Source: Apostichopus japonicus (Eukaryota; Echinodermata; Holothuroidea; Aspidochirotida; Stichopodidae). Taken from it: a stretch of DNA of 64,000 bases. Position 1 is the stretch's first letter. Every line of letters begins with the position of its first letter. Shown here one piece after another: positions 1-15,000 of the stretch. The position numbers were made by a program, and so were the translations under genes. The notes beneath the pieces were generated by a model. That model was given only the letters and a program-made list of their open reading frames with translations. It did no database searches and had not been told where the DNA came from. Location: assembly GCF_037975245.1 (NCBI RefSeq), contig NC_092572.1:27637989-27701988 (forward strand), written 5' to 3'.

Positions 1-474
1 GCCGAACTGTCTTTGAGTGTAAGTGTTGGTCAAGTGGATATGATCAATTGCACATTAAAAATCCTCCATTTCTTATATTTGACATAGTTTCTTATACTTT
101 TAATGCATTCCTCAGCTAATCAGAGTAACCACATTTTAAAAATTATTTGCACAATAACAAAAGTATAATCAAAATGTGATATGTAGTGTATCGTTGTGCA
201 CAAGGAATGTTCAATCTCAATGCCACACAGAAATTTGACAATGCAGCTCTTCTCTCAATGTACAAATGTACTGTATCTGTCTTCAAAATGATCAACAGTA
301 AATATTCATTGAAAAAAGATGGCGATTTTAATATAGTAACCGTTCAATTCAACATATTAGTGCTACATACTGGGAATATTTCAATTCTTTATGAATGACA
401 TTTTCTATTTTTCACTAAAATAAAGTAATTTTTTAAATGGTAAGGTGATACACTCTGTTACATTCCACATTTAC

Positions 475-586
475 CTTGTGGCACCGTTGAAGGGTTACTA
501 TGATATTCTGGTATCATGGTATTCTGATGCTGTACATTGGAAACAGTTGGGACTTCTTGAGAAAAGCTTGGCATTGAATCAGGACT
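475..586 (-). CDS. Exon 14, disordered tail, last exon seen
   Basis: A 112-base exon with a TTTCAG acceptor and a CAAG/GTAAAT donor, ending in phase 1. It encodes 37 residues starting SPDSMPSFSQEVPTVSNVQ, rich in Ser, Pro, Gln and Asn. The intact donor shows at least one more exon to the left of the window. In ZU5-UPA proteins such as UNC5 and PIDD the next domain is usually a death domain; that is expectation, not observation. Confidence 0.72.
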
Positions 587-3500
587 CTGAAATACAAAGA
601 TACAATCAGACTTGTTCAATGTCTTCAAACTAGTTTTTATCACTCACGCCTTGACATGGATTAATTTTTTATTTTTATCTCTTAAAAAAGTTATTTATGA
701 ATCATTCAGTATAGACAAGAGCTTAATATGAGTAACTTAAACCAATAATGATAAACTGAATTACATTGGTAAAGATGATACAATTTGGTATTGCATGTCG
801 ATGAAATGCAACAATATGGAAAGTATGTCTTTACTTTCTTCATTTTCTATGAGGAAAACTGGAAATGTCAATGTTGTTAAGTCATCGTGCAGATTATGCA
901 ATGTTGTCAATTCCTCAAGCTCCAACATAAGATATATGTTCTGAAATGATCTAAACTCCAACATCCAACATTGTCACTGTCACTTGTAATCAGTCATTTA
1001 CAGGCTTGCTTTTCTGTTTGCTATTAATATAGTTTTACAGTCAAAATAACATTACTTTGGAAGATATGCTGAGATGACAAATATACTGAAATTTACCGTC
1101 ACTGCAGCTGTAGATTCATTAAAGCGTCTCTTCTTTGAGCGTGGGACATCTGCTGACTGTGATAGCACATGACTGCTTGAGAGGGAGGATGCTGATACGT
1201 CCTGCAATTTAATACGTTGAAATGAGTTAGACACACATTATGATAATATTGACTAGTAAACAGGTAGCTATAATTGGGCTAAAAAGTGAATCCTTACTTT
1301 CCACAATTGAGGATATTAAGTGCAGCACTGCAGACAAGATTGAAACGTGAATTCACAAAATGTTCATACTTTGACTTTCGTGACCTTAAAAGACCTTTCA
1401 TCGTTTAATTCCTATACTCGAGCAACATTACATAGCAAGTATGAAGCTCAACCAAACGTTACATTTGGAGTTCAACTGAAAGGATATGTGTACTTACTAA
1501 AGCAGATCCACATTCCAGGTACAAAAGTCATGCAAACTATATTACTGAAGTTTCCCATAATTATTGCCTTAGAATCATATCCATTTGAATAGAGGTGAAA
1601 GGTCATTTGAGTTAACCAGAGGTCATCATCATTACTATTATTGTTAACTCCAATTATGAATTTTATCCGAGCTTCACTTTTGGAGTTACCATGCTGAAAT
1701 ATTTTTATAATTTGACAAATGGGGACCTCAACTGATCTATTAAATATATAACTAGAACAAAATTCCTAAAAATATAACCAGAGGGAAACCCCTCCCAGTG
1801 GTTACTTGCCTTTAAATACGTTACATATGCAGCACAGGGGGGTTGGCAAGATAATCCTGGCTGAAGTTCATTTTGCAAGTACCTGAGTTGACCATTAGAT
1901 CTCCACCTAAAACAGCAAAGACATTCTACTACATATGGGGAAGTCAAATCAGGATTCATATCTTCATTGAGACTTGACTTTTAGAACATTTGTAGGGTAG
2001 GTTTGACTTCTGTAAACCTTAAATGAGCTTTCACCTATAGCACATTGTGGAGCAATTTGATTTATCATTTGGTAATGCAGCATGCATATTTGTTCTCTTT
2101 TGTACGCAAAGTTCTCAAGATACAGAACTTTGGCACTTCAGCTGACCCCAAATGACCTTTGACCTACACCCAAAATAGAAGGGTTCTAGAAGTCAGTATT
2201 TGAAAGAGAAGTGTTAAATATGAGAGCTACTAAAGTTTCCTATCAGCAGATATCGTGTTTACAAGGATTTCAAGTTCTGACCCTGGTGACCTTTATATGA
2301 ACTGTGACTACTCCAAATTCTCTAAATACTTTACACTACAACGGATATCCTACCATGTATACTAAACTTCCTTTGATGATCAGGTTCTGGAGATTTTCAC
2401 ATTTGCCCTTTGCTGACAACAAATGACATTTCACCTCCCTCAAAATCATTACGGATCTTGCACTAATTATGGGGAAGACATGGGAATAATATGAGAACTG
2501 CAGAAGTTACCTACCTTGACATGTTTCCAAACTAGGGTGTCACATACAAACAGGCCCTTACACATGCACATGCCAACCTGACAGAATAGGGTTTTTTTTG
2601 CTTCCAGCAAGGAACCTACAACGGTTTTAGGGTACAATATCTCATTGCCAGGACACTATGTGTAGGTACAGTATAGGATATCAATATGCGTCAGTTAAAG
2701 ACCTAATTTCAAGCATGCATAGATCATAGCATAATTACTAGAACAATACATCAGAGCTTTAATGGCTTAATAAATGAAAATATATGTTGTTTCAATGTAT
2801 GTGCAAGCACTGAGGTACAGTAGAACATATTCAATAGTTTTATATTGAAGTACAAGTTCATCTTAACAAAAAAGTCGAATTCACATAGGCAGCTGATAAA
2901 TGATGTCAAGTGATAATAAACTTAAAGGCAAGATGAATATAAACTGTTCAAAAACCTTGAAGTCGACAATCAACTCTACTGGATCTTCCTGAGCAGCTTC
3001 AAAGACTAAAAAACAAGTTTCTTCTCCAACCTTCTCGAAGAAAAATGAACGCCGACAGACCACAGGGGCTGCTACGTATAAATAAGGTATTGTCTGCAGC
3101 AAAGTGAAATTAACTGTTAGTCATCTGATGAAGGGCAGGTTTCCTTTTTTTCGAAATGTGCAATACTCAAGCATTTATTATTCTAAAGTGACAGTTTTGC
3201 CTCTGTTGCCCTCAACCAACAATCCCCCTTTTGACTTTGGCAAAGTGACTAAATTTTAAATACTATGAAGTTTCAAACACCATATTCTCTTTGTGTAAAA
3301 TATAACAAACTGATTTGAGATACTACTGTTTGTCCCCTTCCAGATTATGGGAGCCTTTCTGCAAACTATCAAAGTAAATACTTACTTTGGAGATGAAATG
3401 GTTAATTTGAGAAAAATGACCTTAGTCCCAACCCCACCTCAAAAGACTCCAAATATGTGCAGACAATTGTTGTGATTGACAGAAACTATCCACTGCATTA

Positions 3501-6500
3501 CAATAAACTCTTAATGTAGATCAACTTAGTCACTGACTGAATCAAGTCCTTTCTTAAGAAATAGTTTTGACAATTACCATCCCTTGAAACAAATTTCCAT
3601 TTAACAGACAAACCAGGGAACAGTTTGACCACTGGGCTTGACTTATCTACCAAAAATGCTTTGGTACAATGTGAATAATTTTGACCCTGTGGGAAATTAT
3701 ATACTGTAACCAACTTCATGTCTTCTTTCTGTAACATGCACAAAATAGGCCCTGATATATTATGCTGTACTTAATATTGTGCCACCTTACAGTGGCATGC
3801 AAATGGGGGGGGGGGGGGTTCTCCACCTATGATGATAGTCTGGGGAAGATCACTGTCAGGGATATCACTCAGTCAGTGAATTACCCTTTATGTACATCAG
3901 CTGTAATTTCAATTAGGACACCGCACATTACGTTTCTGTGTTAATTCAGTATCACATACTGTACTCATGCCCCCCCTTCCCCTCCTTCAAGGGTGAAACT
4001 CAAACATGCCTCATCCTTCTTGTTTCTTTATTCCATGTAAGCAATTAAGTCTATGTCTCGAAGTGAGTCATGTTTTTTCTTCATGAACTTATGAATAATC
4101 TGTAAAAAAAAAAATTTTCTCAACAATTGTAAAAGCTTGAAAGTAGTAAATGGTAACAAAATTATGTGCCTAGCTAGTTTTCCAAGTCAAAAACTTTCCA
4201 AAGGGGGAAGGACACCCCTCCCATGAGACACCTCCTAATATCAGTCAGTAAAGTCTGCCCCCCCCCCTACCTTCCAAATTCGGCGCACTGTCACTGAACT
4301 GTTTAAATCAAGGTTGCTGAAAATCTGAACAAGCATCTAGGAGATATTCAGGTTTGAAGCATGCTTCCGTTTGTTTGCTAAGAGCTTCAATAAAACCTTT
4401 GACCTTACATTACTGATTACTGCAACTTGGCTTCATGATATTCACGCCAAATGAAGAAGATTCATTTGAAAAATATTTCACTTTTCAGTTAATTATTCCC
4501 TGAAACATCCTTTGACCTCTTACCCTTGTAAAACTTTTGTGCCAACTCATCAACCGACCACTCCATAAACTTTCATCCTGAAGCATTTGAAGGTTTTTAT
4601 CTTTGGACCCGCCTTAACCCCAAATGACCTTTGACACACTATACTTTAGTTGTAAGGATTATGGAGCCCCTGGCAGGGGAAACAACTTGGACATCTTCAC
4701 AGAATGGTGCTTAATAAGCAAGCATTCCGAAGCACACATGAATCTTAAACCTGCGTTAATTGTTCAAAAGGAAGAAATCGAAGACCATTACCTTCACTTT
4801 TTCCTCTTCTGTATAATTCCAGGACTTTGGCTGTACCTTTTTAAATATTATCTTCAAAGGCAAGTTTCCCTCTTTCCGGAATAGGAACGTAATTTCTTCC
4901 AAAATTTGTAAATTATTCTTCATGGAAAACAAGCAAAGTATTGATAAAACAAACAGATATCATCAATACATCCATGTGAAATTAACAGGCTTAGACCTAG
5001 TACTTGTGATTCAATCTCTATTAAATGTCATCCCTACTTGATATTATTATGACATTGATGCTGGTTGACAAGTTTTTATATGTTATGAGTTAAAAACAGA
5101 TTTGCCCATATACCCTGAGGCCTAACTATATAGGTAAGCAAATAGAGCAGAGGTATTCTATATTGTATCAGACTATTATGTTTGACAACAAGCCGGATGT
5201 CTAACATTAGCATTATGTAACAGACTTGTATTCCCGGAGTTTGTGTTCATAGATGAGTACATTTTGCCATATTCCTAATCCTCACTGTTCTCACTACATG
5301 TACTAATAACTTGGTTCTCATGCTTTGTTAGTCAAACACACATGTCTATTTCCATATTGATTATGGCTGCAATTATTACCCTGATCCTGTATGGATACAT
5401 TTGCTGCATATATTTTACTTCAAACAACTAACAATATGTTGCATGCAGTGAGTGTACACTTCATTATGGATCATCATTATAATTTTGGTTATCTTTATCA
5501 TTATTATTATTTCTATCATTACAATATGAAGTGAAATCCAAAATCTTGTCAAAATATGCACTATGACATCTCTTAAACGCTGCTCAAGTGTGAAATCTTG
5601 TTATCTACCTGGAGGAAAGTTCTTTAATATTGAGATGTTTTTGCATGCACATACTGTGGCTAATTTCACCATTAAAAATGTTTCTCTTTCGGGTAATCAA
5701 AAGAGCTCCCCCCCCCCCCCACCCAGCCAGCACACACACATACACACCCATTTAATCAAATCTACTCCCTCTTTCCCAAACATATATCTATATTTATACC
5801 AACTGTACTGTAGTGTAGCTATCGATCGATCGATCCTGTACTACTCATTACTTAATTGAACTTCTGGGGCGTATCCAGAAATGAGCGTGCTGTATCAATA
5901 TAGGTGACAACTACAACTCGTACACCAAGGCCTTGGAACTCACTGATCTCAAGTCGCTGACAAATAGGCGAGTTGAACTTTGTACCAATTTCGCCATTGG
6001 ATGTACTAAGTCCGATAGATATGCCAAGCTGTTCCCTGCTACTCATAACACGCTTGGCATGTTCTTAAGAAACCCAAAACCCTACCAGGAATTTTTAAGA
6101 CTAACAGGTACGGAAGTAGTGCAATACCATATTTGCGAAGACTTATAAACGAATGACTTTGGTGTGTTTTTACATGGTTAGTTGTATTGTTTTGCTTTTT
6201 AGCAAGGGAGGAGGGAGGGGGTGGTATTACTTCTGAATTTCCTTGATTGTCTTTATTTATTATGTATTTGAGTGTCTTTTGTTCTTCTACCTTTAGTGTT
6301 ATTGAGTTACTGTTACATTCCTGTATTTTTTTTATTTTTTTCACTGTTACTCTTATGTAATTTGGCCTTTGGACCACGATTTGAGATGCAATAAACTACT
6401 ACTACTACTTCTAGCTTACTATTTGCGTCTTTATAATCTTTTCGGTGTCATTAACTAGAGATGCTGTCTAATTTTCCAATTACTTGTTTGTTTCATTGTG

Positions 6501-8953
6501 TTACTCGCTTCTTGTTAAATTGCATTTTCTCAAGGGCGTAGGAACCGGGGGGCTGGGGGCTGTCATTAACTAAAGATGCTGTCTAATTTTCCAATTACTT
6601 GTTTGTTTCATTGTGTTACTCGCTTCTTGTTAAATTGCATTTTCTCAAGGGCGTAGGAACTGGGGGGGCTGGCGCCCCCCCAGTGAAAAATGTGGAGGGG
6701 CAGAAGTATCATTCCGCCCCCCGCTTCGCAAGGCAGAAAAAGTGTGCTATATTGCACCAAATTGCATCTGAGGCCACCTGGAAATGCAAAACCCCCTCCC
6801 CTTAGACCCCTCCCCCAGGCCGGTCATCAGTCTTCAGCCCCCCCACTCAAAAGTACCTTCCTACGCCACGGCATTTTCTTACATGTTGTTTGCAACATTA
6901 ATTCTATAAAACTATTAATTGGTGTTATATATTGTTTGGACTACAAATTTGGGAGCACTGCTCTCAGAACCACCCTCCCTGTGTCCCTTTCTTGTTCCCT
7001 CCTGCAAGTTCTCTCCAAATGGAAAATCGATCTTGATAATGTACAAAAAGATCTAGTGATTTCCATCAATTTCTGACAAACTAGAACAAGTTTCCTTTGC
7101 AAACTTCTGACCAAGGAGATTAAACATCATACATGTTTATGAGTATTAGATCACTTAAATCAGCACCACAGTTTTTATTGTACTCAAACTCCTACTCATG
7201 TATGTTTCCTGTACTCATACTTGCACTTGGGCATCATAATCATACTCATGCAAATTGATATTTGCACTATAAGTGTGGTATGTACTGTAAGTTGGTTTGT
7301 GATTATTATAAATAACATTGCAAATAACTTGAACTTCATGTTAGTGGCTTCTAATTAACACAATTACATTACAAACAGATGTAGCTGACAATGTATTGCA
7401 ACAATGGTAATCATTCACTTTGACTCACCGGTCTTTCACCTGGCAGTTTAGGGTAGAAGCCAACATGTATGGGTATTATTTTAGAAAGTGGGTTCAGGTT
7501 ACCGGCAGCATAGACTTGGATCTGCTTAAATTCAACAATTGTGCCATCAATCTCACATGTCTCCCAGGAAAAGCTTTCAATCCAGATTACACAGTTTGTG
7601 TCATTCAGCTGATACAAAACATTAGGTTTTGGTCTCCACATTGGCTTAGAACCTGTATCAAAACAAAATATAGCAGAAGCCTGAAAAGTTGACACTGCCA
7701 TTTCTTATTTTCTCTTTCTTTTCAAGCACACACTTTACAGATAATGCAGAATTTCATAAAGTACTTTCAAGAATCATTTTTGCTTGCAACCCAGTGGTAC
7801 TTGTAGTGAGTTAAAATTGCACAAAAGTAGCTGCTGAGGACAGATATTCATGCTATGGAAGACATGGTTAGGTTTCATTAGGATGGTTGTATTAACATCT
7901 TTACATACTGAGTAATATTGTGATGAAATGTTATATTCCTATTATTTCTGAAAGTCAACTTTATAACATGTATGGAATGACAGCTGTATTAGCTATCAAC
8001 ATTAAAATATCAACTGCATATCTTTACTGTAAGAAAGGAAATTGTACAATCATTTTGCAAGCAAATATTTCTTCAAGTGAAGACTGTTGCATGCATCAAG
8101 AGTATGAAACCTAACACACTGTCAAGTATCTGTTGTGCGTTGATAACACTAAAGGCAACATAGACACCAATATAGTCTTGGTAGGTGTGACAGATACTGC
8201 ATACCAGGAATGCACAATACATCCAGTATACGTATACTGTGGGTGTGGTGTCTCTTCCATGTCTGCTTAGTCACGAGTCCTACACTACATATATACAGTA
8301 CCTTTAGCATGGTGACTGCTGTACACCATGGCTTTACGTTCACCAGTTTTCTTCAACTGCAGACAGTGAGGCAGGGTGAGTTTTGCTAACTGATGTAACT
8401 TCAGATTATCAGGAAGAAGTTCCACTACTACTGTTGAGTTACTGGTAAATGATGATTTAGACTCTTCTTGAAAACTTCTGAAACTGACTGGTATGATTCT
8501 CATCTGGATCAAGCATTCCTGTTCAATAGCACCAACAGGAATCTCTAGTCTAACGCCAGTCCCTGGTATCTCTAGAATCCCTCCTTCCTTGTTAACCAAA
8601 GATTGTATGCTAAGAGATGTGTCCAAGTCAATATCTTTAGATGAGTGTAAAGAGAATATCATGAATAGCACCACAATTAGTGAGAAAATAAACATGCCAT
8701 TAATCTCCAATTATATAGTTGTAACATCAATCAGTGTAGTCTAGTATCACTCTTGCCTCAATAAAGTATGTGTATTTGTTCTTTACAGTGTGTCATTATA
8801 GCTCCATGGTCAGTACAACTCCTTATTGAGTCATTGACCTTATTATTAATTTAATGCATTAGCTGCCATATAAACTATGTATGTATGTATGTATGTATGT
8901 ATGTATGTATGTATGTATGTATGTATGTATGTATGTATGTATGTATGTATGTA

Positions 8954-9012
<59 letters not shown>

Positions 9013-12000
9013 ATGTATGTATGTATGTATGTATGTATGTATGTATGTATGTATGTATGTATGTATGTATGTATGTATGTATGTATGTATGTATGTATGT
9101 ATGTATGTATGTATGTATGTATGTATGTATGTATGTATGTATGTATGTATGTATGTATGTATGTATGTATGTATGTATGTATGTATGTATGTATGTATGT
9201 ATGTATGTATGTATGTATGTATATGTAATAAAGTAGAAATTCATCCTTCTACTTTAATGTTTCTAAGTGTGGGTATACACTAATTGGCCTTACATGTGAC
9301 TCTCACAGGCCTAGGACATACTGCCTATTCATATTTTGAATATTCATGATGTCAACTGAGTGTACAGTATCTCACTGCCATGCACCCATGTGGGCACTTC
9401 ACTCTTTGTTGTTGTCCAAGCAATATGCCAGTTTCAGCTGTGCAAAAGTGTTTCGAATTGAGCCTTTCGTGAAGATTCAATGGTGGTGAAGTTGGTGCTA
9501 CCTGGTGAGTTTACCATTAAAAATTATGTATTGTATTGTTTAGAACTAAGTTGTTGTTTAAAATGTTGTTTTAAGTCATTTGTCTGTATAAGTTATAGAT
9601 CGAAATTTACTTAGGGTCTATGGCTTCACTGTGTTAGGCTGCCTATTGAATTAGCGTAGCTAGGGTCCAATTTCAAGAGAAATTGCAGTGTTCACAATTG
9701 CATACATTTTACTTATCTGATTCTAACCAATTATGTAGAATTGGATGGGATATTTGTGGTAGCCAGGTATACAGAGAGAGAGTTAATTTAATGTAAGGCT
9801 GCATGTAGGAGGACATGTAGATTAAATGTGTCTTTGAAGAATGTATTTTGTTTAAATCTTGGTTTATATTATATAAGGTTAATATTCCCTACATTGAAGT
9901 GATGTTGAATTAGTATGGAATTCCCTTTTACAATTATGAGTTGAAGGAATTATCATTACTTTGTGTAGATTTGTTTCAAGATGCTGTTAGATAAAAGATG
10001 ATTTTAATTCATAAGTTTTATACTAAGTTTGGTATACATGTATTAGTGTGTTGTTCTAGTCACATGGTTGAAGAGGGGGCTATTGTAGTTAGAGAGGTGG
10101 CCCATGTGCTCACCTAGAACAAAGGATTCCTGGCGAGGCCACAGTTTGACACACTGTAGGTGCTATGTTTTCAGCTTAGGCTACAGCCTAACGCTATGTA
10201 GGTGTTATGGACCCAACTTAGGTTATGGCCTAACACAATAATACTATAGGGTCAGTTTGGGCTAGCGGCCTAACACACCATGGCTATGTGGGCCTATATG
10301 GTTTGATTGTTGTAATTGATCTACATGTATGATAGTATGCTTAATTGTTATATGCAACTTGTTTTATTGTTTTAACCTTCATTATTCTTTATATCTCTAC
10401 TATGTTTATCTTGTGTAATTGTACTCTATATGTTGTAATCTCATAGGACAACTAGGTCCCACATGACTTAGGTGGTGTGACACACTACATTGTCTAACAT
10501 GTACTTAGGGGTTGTGCCGCAGTTTGCTTTAGTGTTAGTTTTAGGTATTTTATGTGTTTACATTACTCTTTCTAATAGACTCCGGGTCGTGTAGTAGATT
10601 GTGCGACGTGACGCACTGAGGATGTCCTTGGGTTAACGGAGTTGCCGTAAACTTATTCATTTGGGTCTGGTGAGTAATAAGTTGAATAGGGTGCAGTTGT
10701 CAGGCGCATTCCGTGTCTCACCAGGTCTTGTTATACGATCAGTCTTTATTGTTAATATTTCTTGTAATATTTGTGATACCTTTTCATGTGCTGAGTTAAG
10801 ATGTGTAGTTGTATAAAGGATTTATAAAGCTGATATTTTATAGACAAAGCATGGGTTTGAGTCTGAGGTTTACAAATTGTAGTTAATGTCAGTGACATAC
10901 TTTGTTCAGTCGTTCCATTTATTATATCTATTCCGTGCGTAACATGAGTTATGGTTTTCGGTCTCTATTGGTAAAGCGCCATTGTTGTTTATGATTACGT
11001 ATTGCTATTTACAGTGTCCTTGAGTTACGTAACTATTTGTCATGGAAATGTCCTCATTCTTATGCAAAGTGTTTATTATTTATTTAAAAGTATTTTGTTA
11101 AATAGTTTTGTTAATGACCACTCTCTCGGGTTGAGGTCACTTTGGTGAATCTCTGATCTACCTCCAGTTACCTTGGGCATTCGTTGTATATTAACTGTAT
11201 TCAAATTCCAGATGTTTTGTCGTTGTGTGTAGATTCCTTTGAAGTTATAGTTTCAAATTGCATCAACATTTCGGTGCTTGTTTCACTCTTGTTAGTTCTG
11301 TGCTACATGTGTGATAACTTTTACGCAGTGGTGCATTGCTTCTTCAAACAATGAGACATTAAGTCTGGGTTTCGTTGTAGTCTGCATACCGTGAACATTT
11401 TGTATTATCATTATTATTATTATCATGTTATCTCATATTCTGTTTGTTATTTGCTCTATTTTACAGAGGCTGTTCTTTTCTTATACTGTCATTGCTTTTG
11501 ACCTTGGCGTGTTAAAAGGTCAAGGAATTAAGGAAGACAACTTAAACCAAGATATCTACATTTGTACTGTCATCATTTGTTTGGTGTGGCCTGCGCGACG
11601 CTCCCCTTCCTCCCTGGGCTGGTTCCCTTTCATATATTAGATCCTCCTGCAAGCAGGAACTCGCGAAGAAGCCTAATTGGCTTATCAAAGCCGCAAGCTG
11701 ACCGAAGTCAGTCTCTCACATTCATATTTAACGTCCATGATTATGAATTGTTAATTGTCAACAACCCTGTTATGCAAATTCAAGTTCATAATCTTGCTGA
11801 GTAGTACAGTTAGACATAGCTTTACCATCTGTGCACTTTATGTATGGTTCTGTATGAGACCCACAGATATTGTATGTTCAGGCATCATCAAAGATTTCAT
11901 TAAACAATGTTGAACAACTGGTAAAGAGGGTATCATATCTGTCAGTATACAGTGCTACATCTGTTAATGGCCAGCTTATGCAATATAAACAATCTCAACT

Positions 12001-15000
12001 GCTCATGTTAGGTAACGCAGAGCACGATAGAAGTGTGAAATATAACAGAGAATGGTCACTTCCCTTTCCACTTCGATCCAACTAAATTTTCATGTGCCAT
12101 TGCATGTTTGCTTGAATCTAATGGAGCACACTGTTTATGGTGTTACCACACATATACTATAACTGTTCTGATTTACTTTACCAGCTCAAGCGTGTTCTCT
12201 ACATGTGGCTCTGTGGGTGTCAAAATGCTACCTAAGACCTAATTCATTTTTCATCCTGGATAGTTCCACACTAAGGTCACGAACTATGTTTATATCCCTA
12301 AAGATTGCAGGCTTTGAAGATTGCCATATCTCAGCCTATCTACTAAACTACAAACTATGTCACAGGCTAGTGCTGCCATTGTTATTCACATTATTCAATT
12401 ATTCATCATTGCTACAGTATTACATCTTCAATTATATTTTATAAAATGTTTACTTTGTAAAACTCTTCTTAACTCAATTTCAATAAGTCAATCATGATCC
12501 CTTTTCTAAGAAAGAGTGATTCCACTAACTATCTCCTTGGTACTGTGAATCATAAAGTTTAAAATAAATAAGTTTAAGCTAGACACACCTTTAACTGCTT
12601 TTGTTGCTGATGGTTCATTAGAGCTCCTACTGTGTAGTCTAAACTCCATCTGGAGGAAGAAATATGTCCAGATAAATACAATAGAAACAATTATCAATTT
12701 AGATTTGCTGGTAACTGACAGAACTTCTCCAAATCAACAATCAAAACAAATATACGATGGAAAATGCTTACAAACTTGCATTTTAACAAATAACACTTTA
12801 TCATTTGACAAAAACAAGAAAAGATTATGTTTATCTCACCGGCCATTTTCCAGTGTGCACATCTAAAGTGTGAATTACATTGGCTCCAATGGTCCATTCA
12901 ACTGCAAAGAGCATATTAGATCACATATAACTGTTGTGGTTATTGCAAATAGAACTGCAATTCTCTTAAATTAATGATTTTACTATTCGCTAAATGGTGA
13001 CAATTTGTTACCAAGAAATTGCAGTAACATCTTGTTCTAGACTAGATCTGCAAATAACTATGTGTTTGGTAAACAACTGATTGAAAAGTAACAACTGATT
13101 GTTTACCAATTTGTGAGAAATACTGTTATGCTTGCAGAAATTAAGTGTAAGTGATAAATGAAAATCAGAGAATAGCCTCAGTCTGATCTCTCTCATGATC
13201 TTCTTTATATCAAGTACATTAAACAACCAGAAAACCAACTTACTACTGGATCTACATAGAAGTGCAAAAATTCAGCCACCCTTTACACTTGGAGTTTTTG
13301 TTGTGACAAGGTTTCTAGACTTTTGACCTCCACAAAGAAAACAAAAGGGTTCTTGCACTCATCAATGTAAAGTGAATCCACATGCCATATATTCTTAAGA
13401 TCATTGATGCTGTAGTTTTGGAGAAGTTTGTCATTTCTACAAAGTATTCAGACTTTACAGTAACTCATGTTGTCTCAAATGAGAACTGCTTCTCACAAAC
13501 TCAGTATAGCTCTAAATTCACCCATATATACACCATCAATATGATGCAGATTTGTGTTGCCTTTGACAAGGAATCAAAACTCAATTGATCCAAGTTATTT
13601 CTCTATACTTTGAGTACATTACAAAGTGCTTCAAACAAAGATGTTAGAAAACCAATGTAGATTTTACTTGTTTTAAATGTCAAGTCGACTACACATTACT
13701 TCCTTTGACTGTGTGGTAAGTATTTACCTACAACATGCTACCATGGGACTTAATTTACATAACCAAACAAAAATGGTATTCATTAATTACTAAGTGACAT
13801 TGTACCTGAAATATTTCGGGATTGTAAGGCTTTCAGAATCTTGTCATCTGTCACATCCTTCGGTGGACTTGGAAAGAGTAAACTAGGGTTAAAGAAAGTG
13901 AAGAAACAATATACACTGTTATTATATACAGAAGTTCTTAGCAGCAAAGGTTAAAATATTGAACCATGTGTTTTAGTTGTTCATTTCACTGTTGAGTTTT
14001 TGATGAGTGTTTACAATGCATTGTGTCCTTTTTTTTTCTCCATGCATTGTATATATTTCATAAAAGTAATATTGAATGTGTATATATTTTCTATATCTTG
14101 ATGAAATAGGAATGCATACATTGGTCCGTTATGTAAACAACAAAACAGTTACAAATGAACTCTGTGTGACCTACAGAAAGATACCAACAGTTACTATTTC
14201 TTTCCTGTTGGCTTTACTTATATTCATCTTCAACTATTTTTGTCTCTATGTCCATGTAGGTATGTATTCTCAGTTTTGTTTTCATTGTTTCAATAAACGA
14301 AAGATATTAAATTTCTACTTACCATGCTGCATTAACATGTTTACAATTTAAAATGAATTTTAGAAGGTCTTCATAATCTTTGTCGATTAGTTTCTGGTCC
14401 CATCGATCCATTTCAATAGCCTCAAGAGTTTCTAATATACCAAGCCATACATCGTCCTGTAAGACAAGGGCCTTGTCTGTAACTTTTTCAACCACATCTG
14501 AAAACTTCAGACGCTTTATTGGAACCTAAAAATGAACAGAGTGTTTCACACATTAAAACCTGACATCAGTATTCACAGATAACAGAGGGTCTATTTGAGA
14601 AATTTAAATGCCCCGTGGAATAAGGGAAGGTACAATGGCAATAGAGGTCTGGGGTAAAAAATGTACTCACTAAGAGAACCAATTCAACACTGACTTGATC
14701 ATAAAACATAATAAAGTATATATTACTGGGAAGTCACTCAAGCATAATTTTCGACGGGCTAAAATGTTTATCAAGCATCTTCATGCTACCAATATGTTAA
14801 GGAATATGGAGTTACTTTTAGAAATGGAAAGTGTTAAAAACAAGTGACTGTACCTTTGATTTTGAAGCAAAGGTCACCATAGAAACTTTTGACCTCAGCA
14901 GCAGTCGACTATCTCCAGAGCTGAAGTTGATGGATTCTCTTCTACAGATCTCGGTGACAATGTCCTTGAACTTGTGTCCTTTGTACTCATCATGCTCAGC

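Larger units (their letters stand above)
3094..7428. other. Intron 11, hosting LINE and MITE-like relics
   Basis: A 4.3 kb intron between the two UPA exons. It holds a 14-base G run (3805-3818), part of the DR1-bearing repeat (about 4380-4650), a LINE 3-prime fragment (5905-6412), a tandem duplication (6446-6675) and a MITE-like element (6650-6867). Nothing else recognised. Confidence 0.5.

Noticed and set aside
8846-9283. Long open frames with MYVC/YIHT repeats
   Set aside because: They are readings of an ATGT/GT microsatellite in several phases and strands, not genes.
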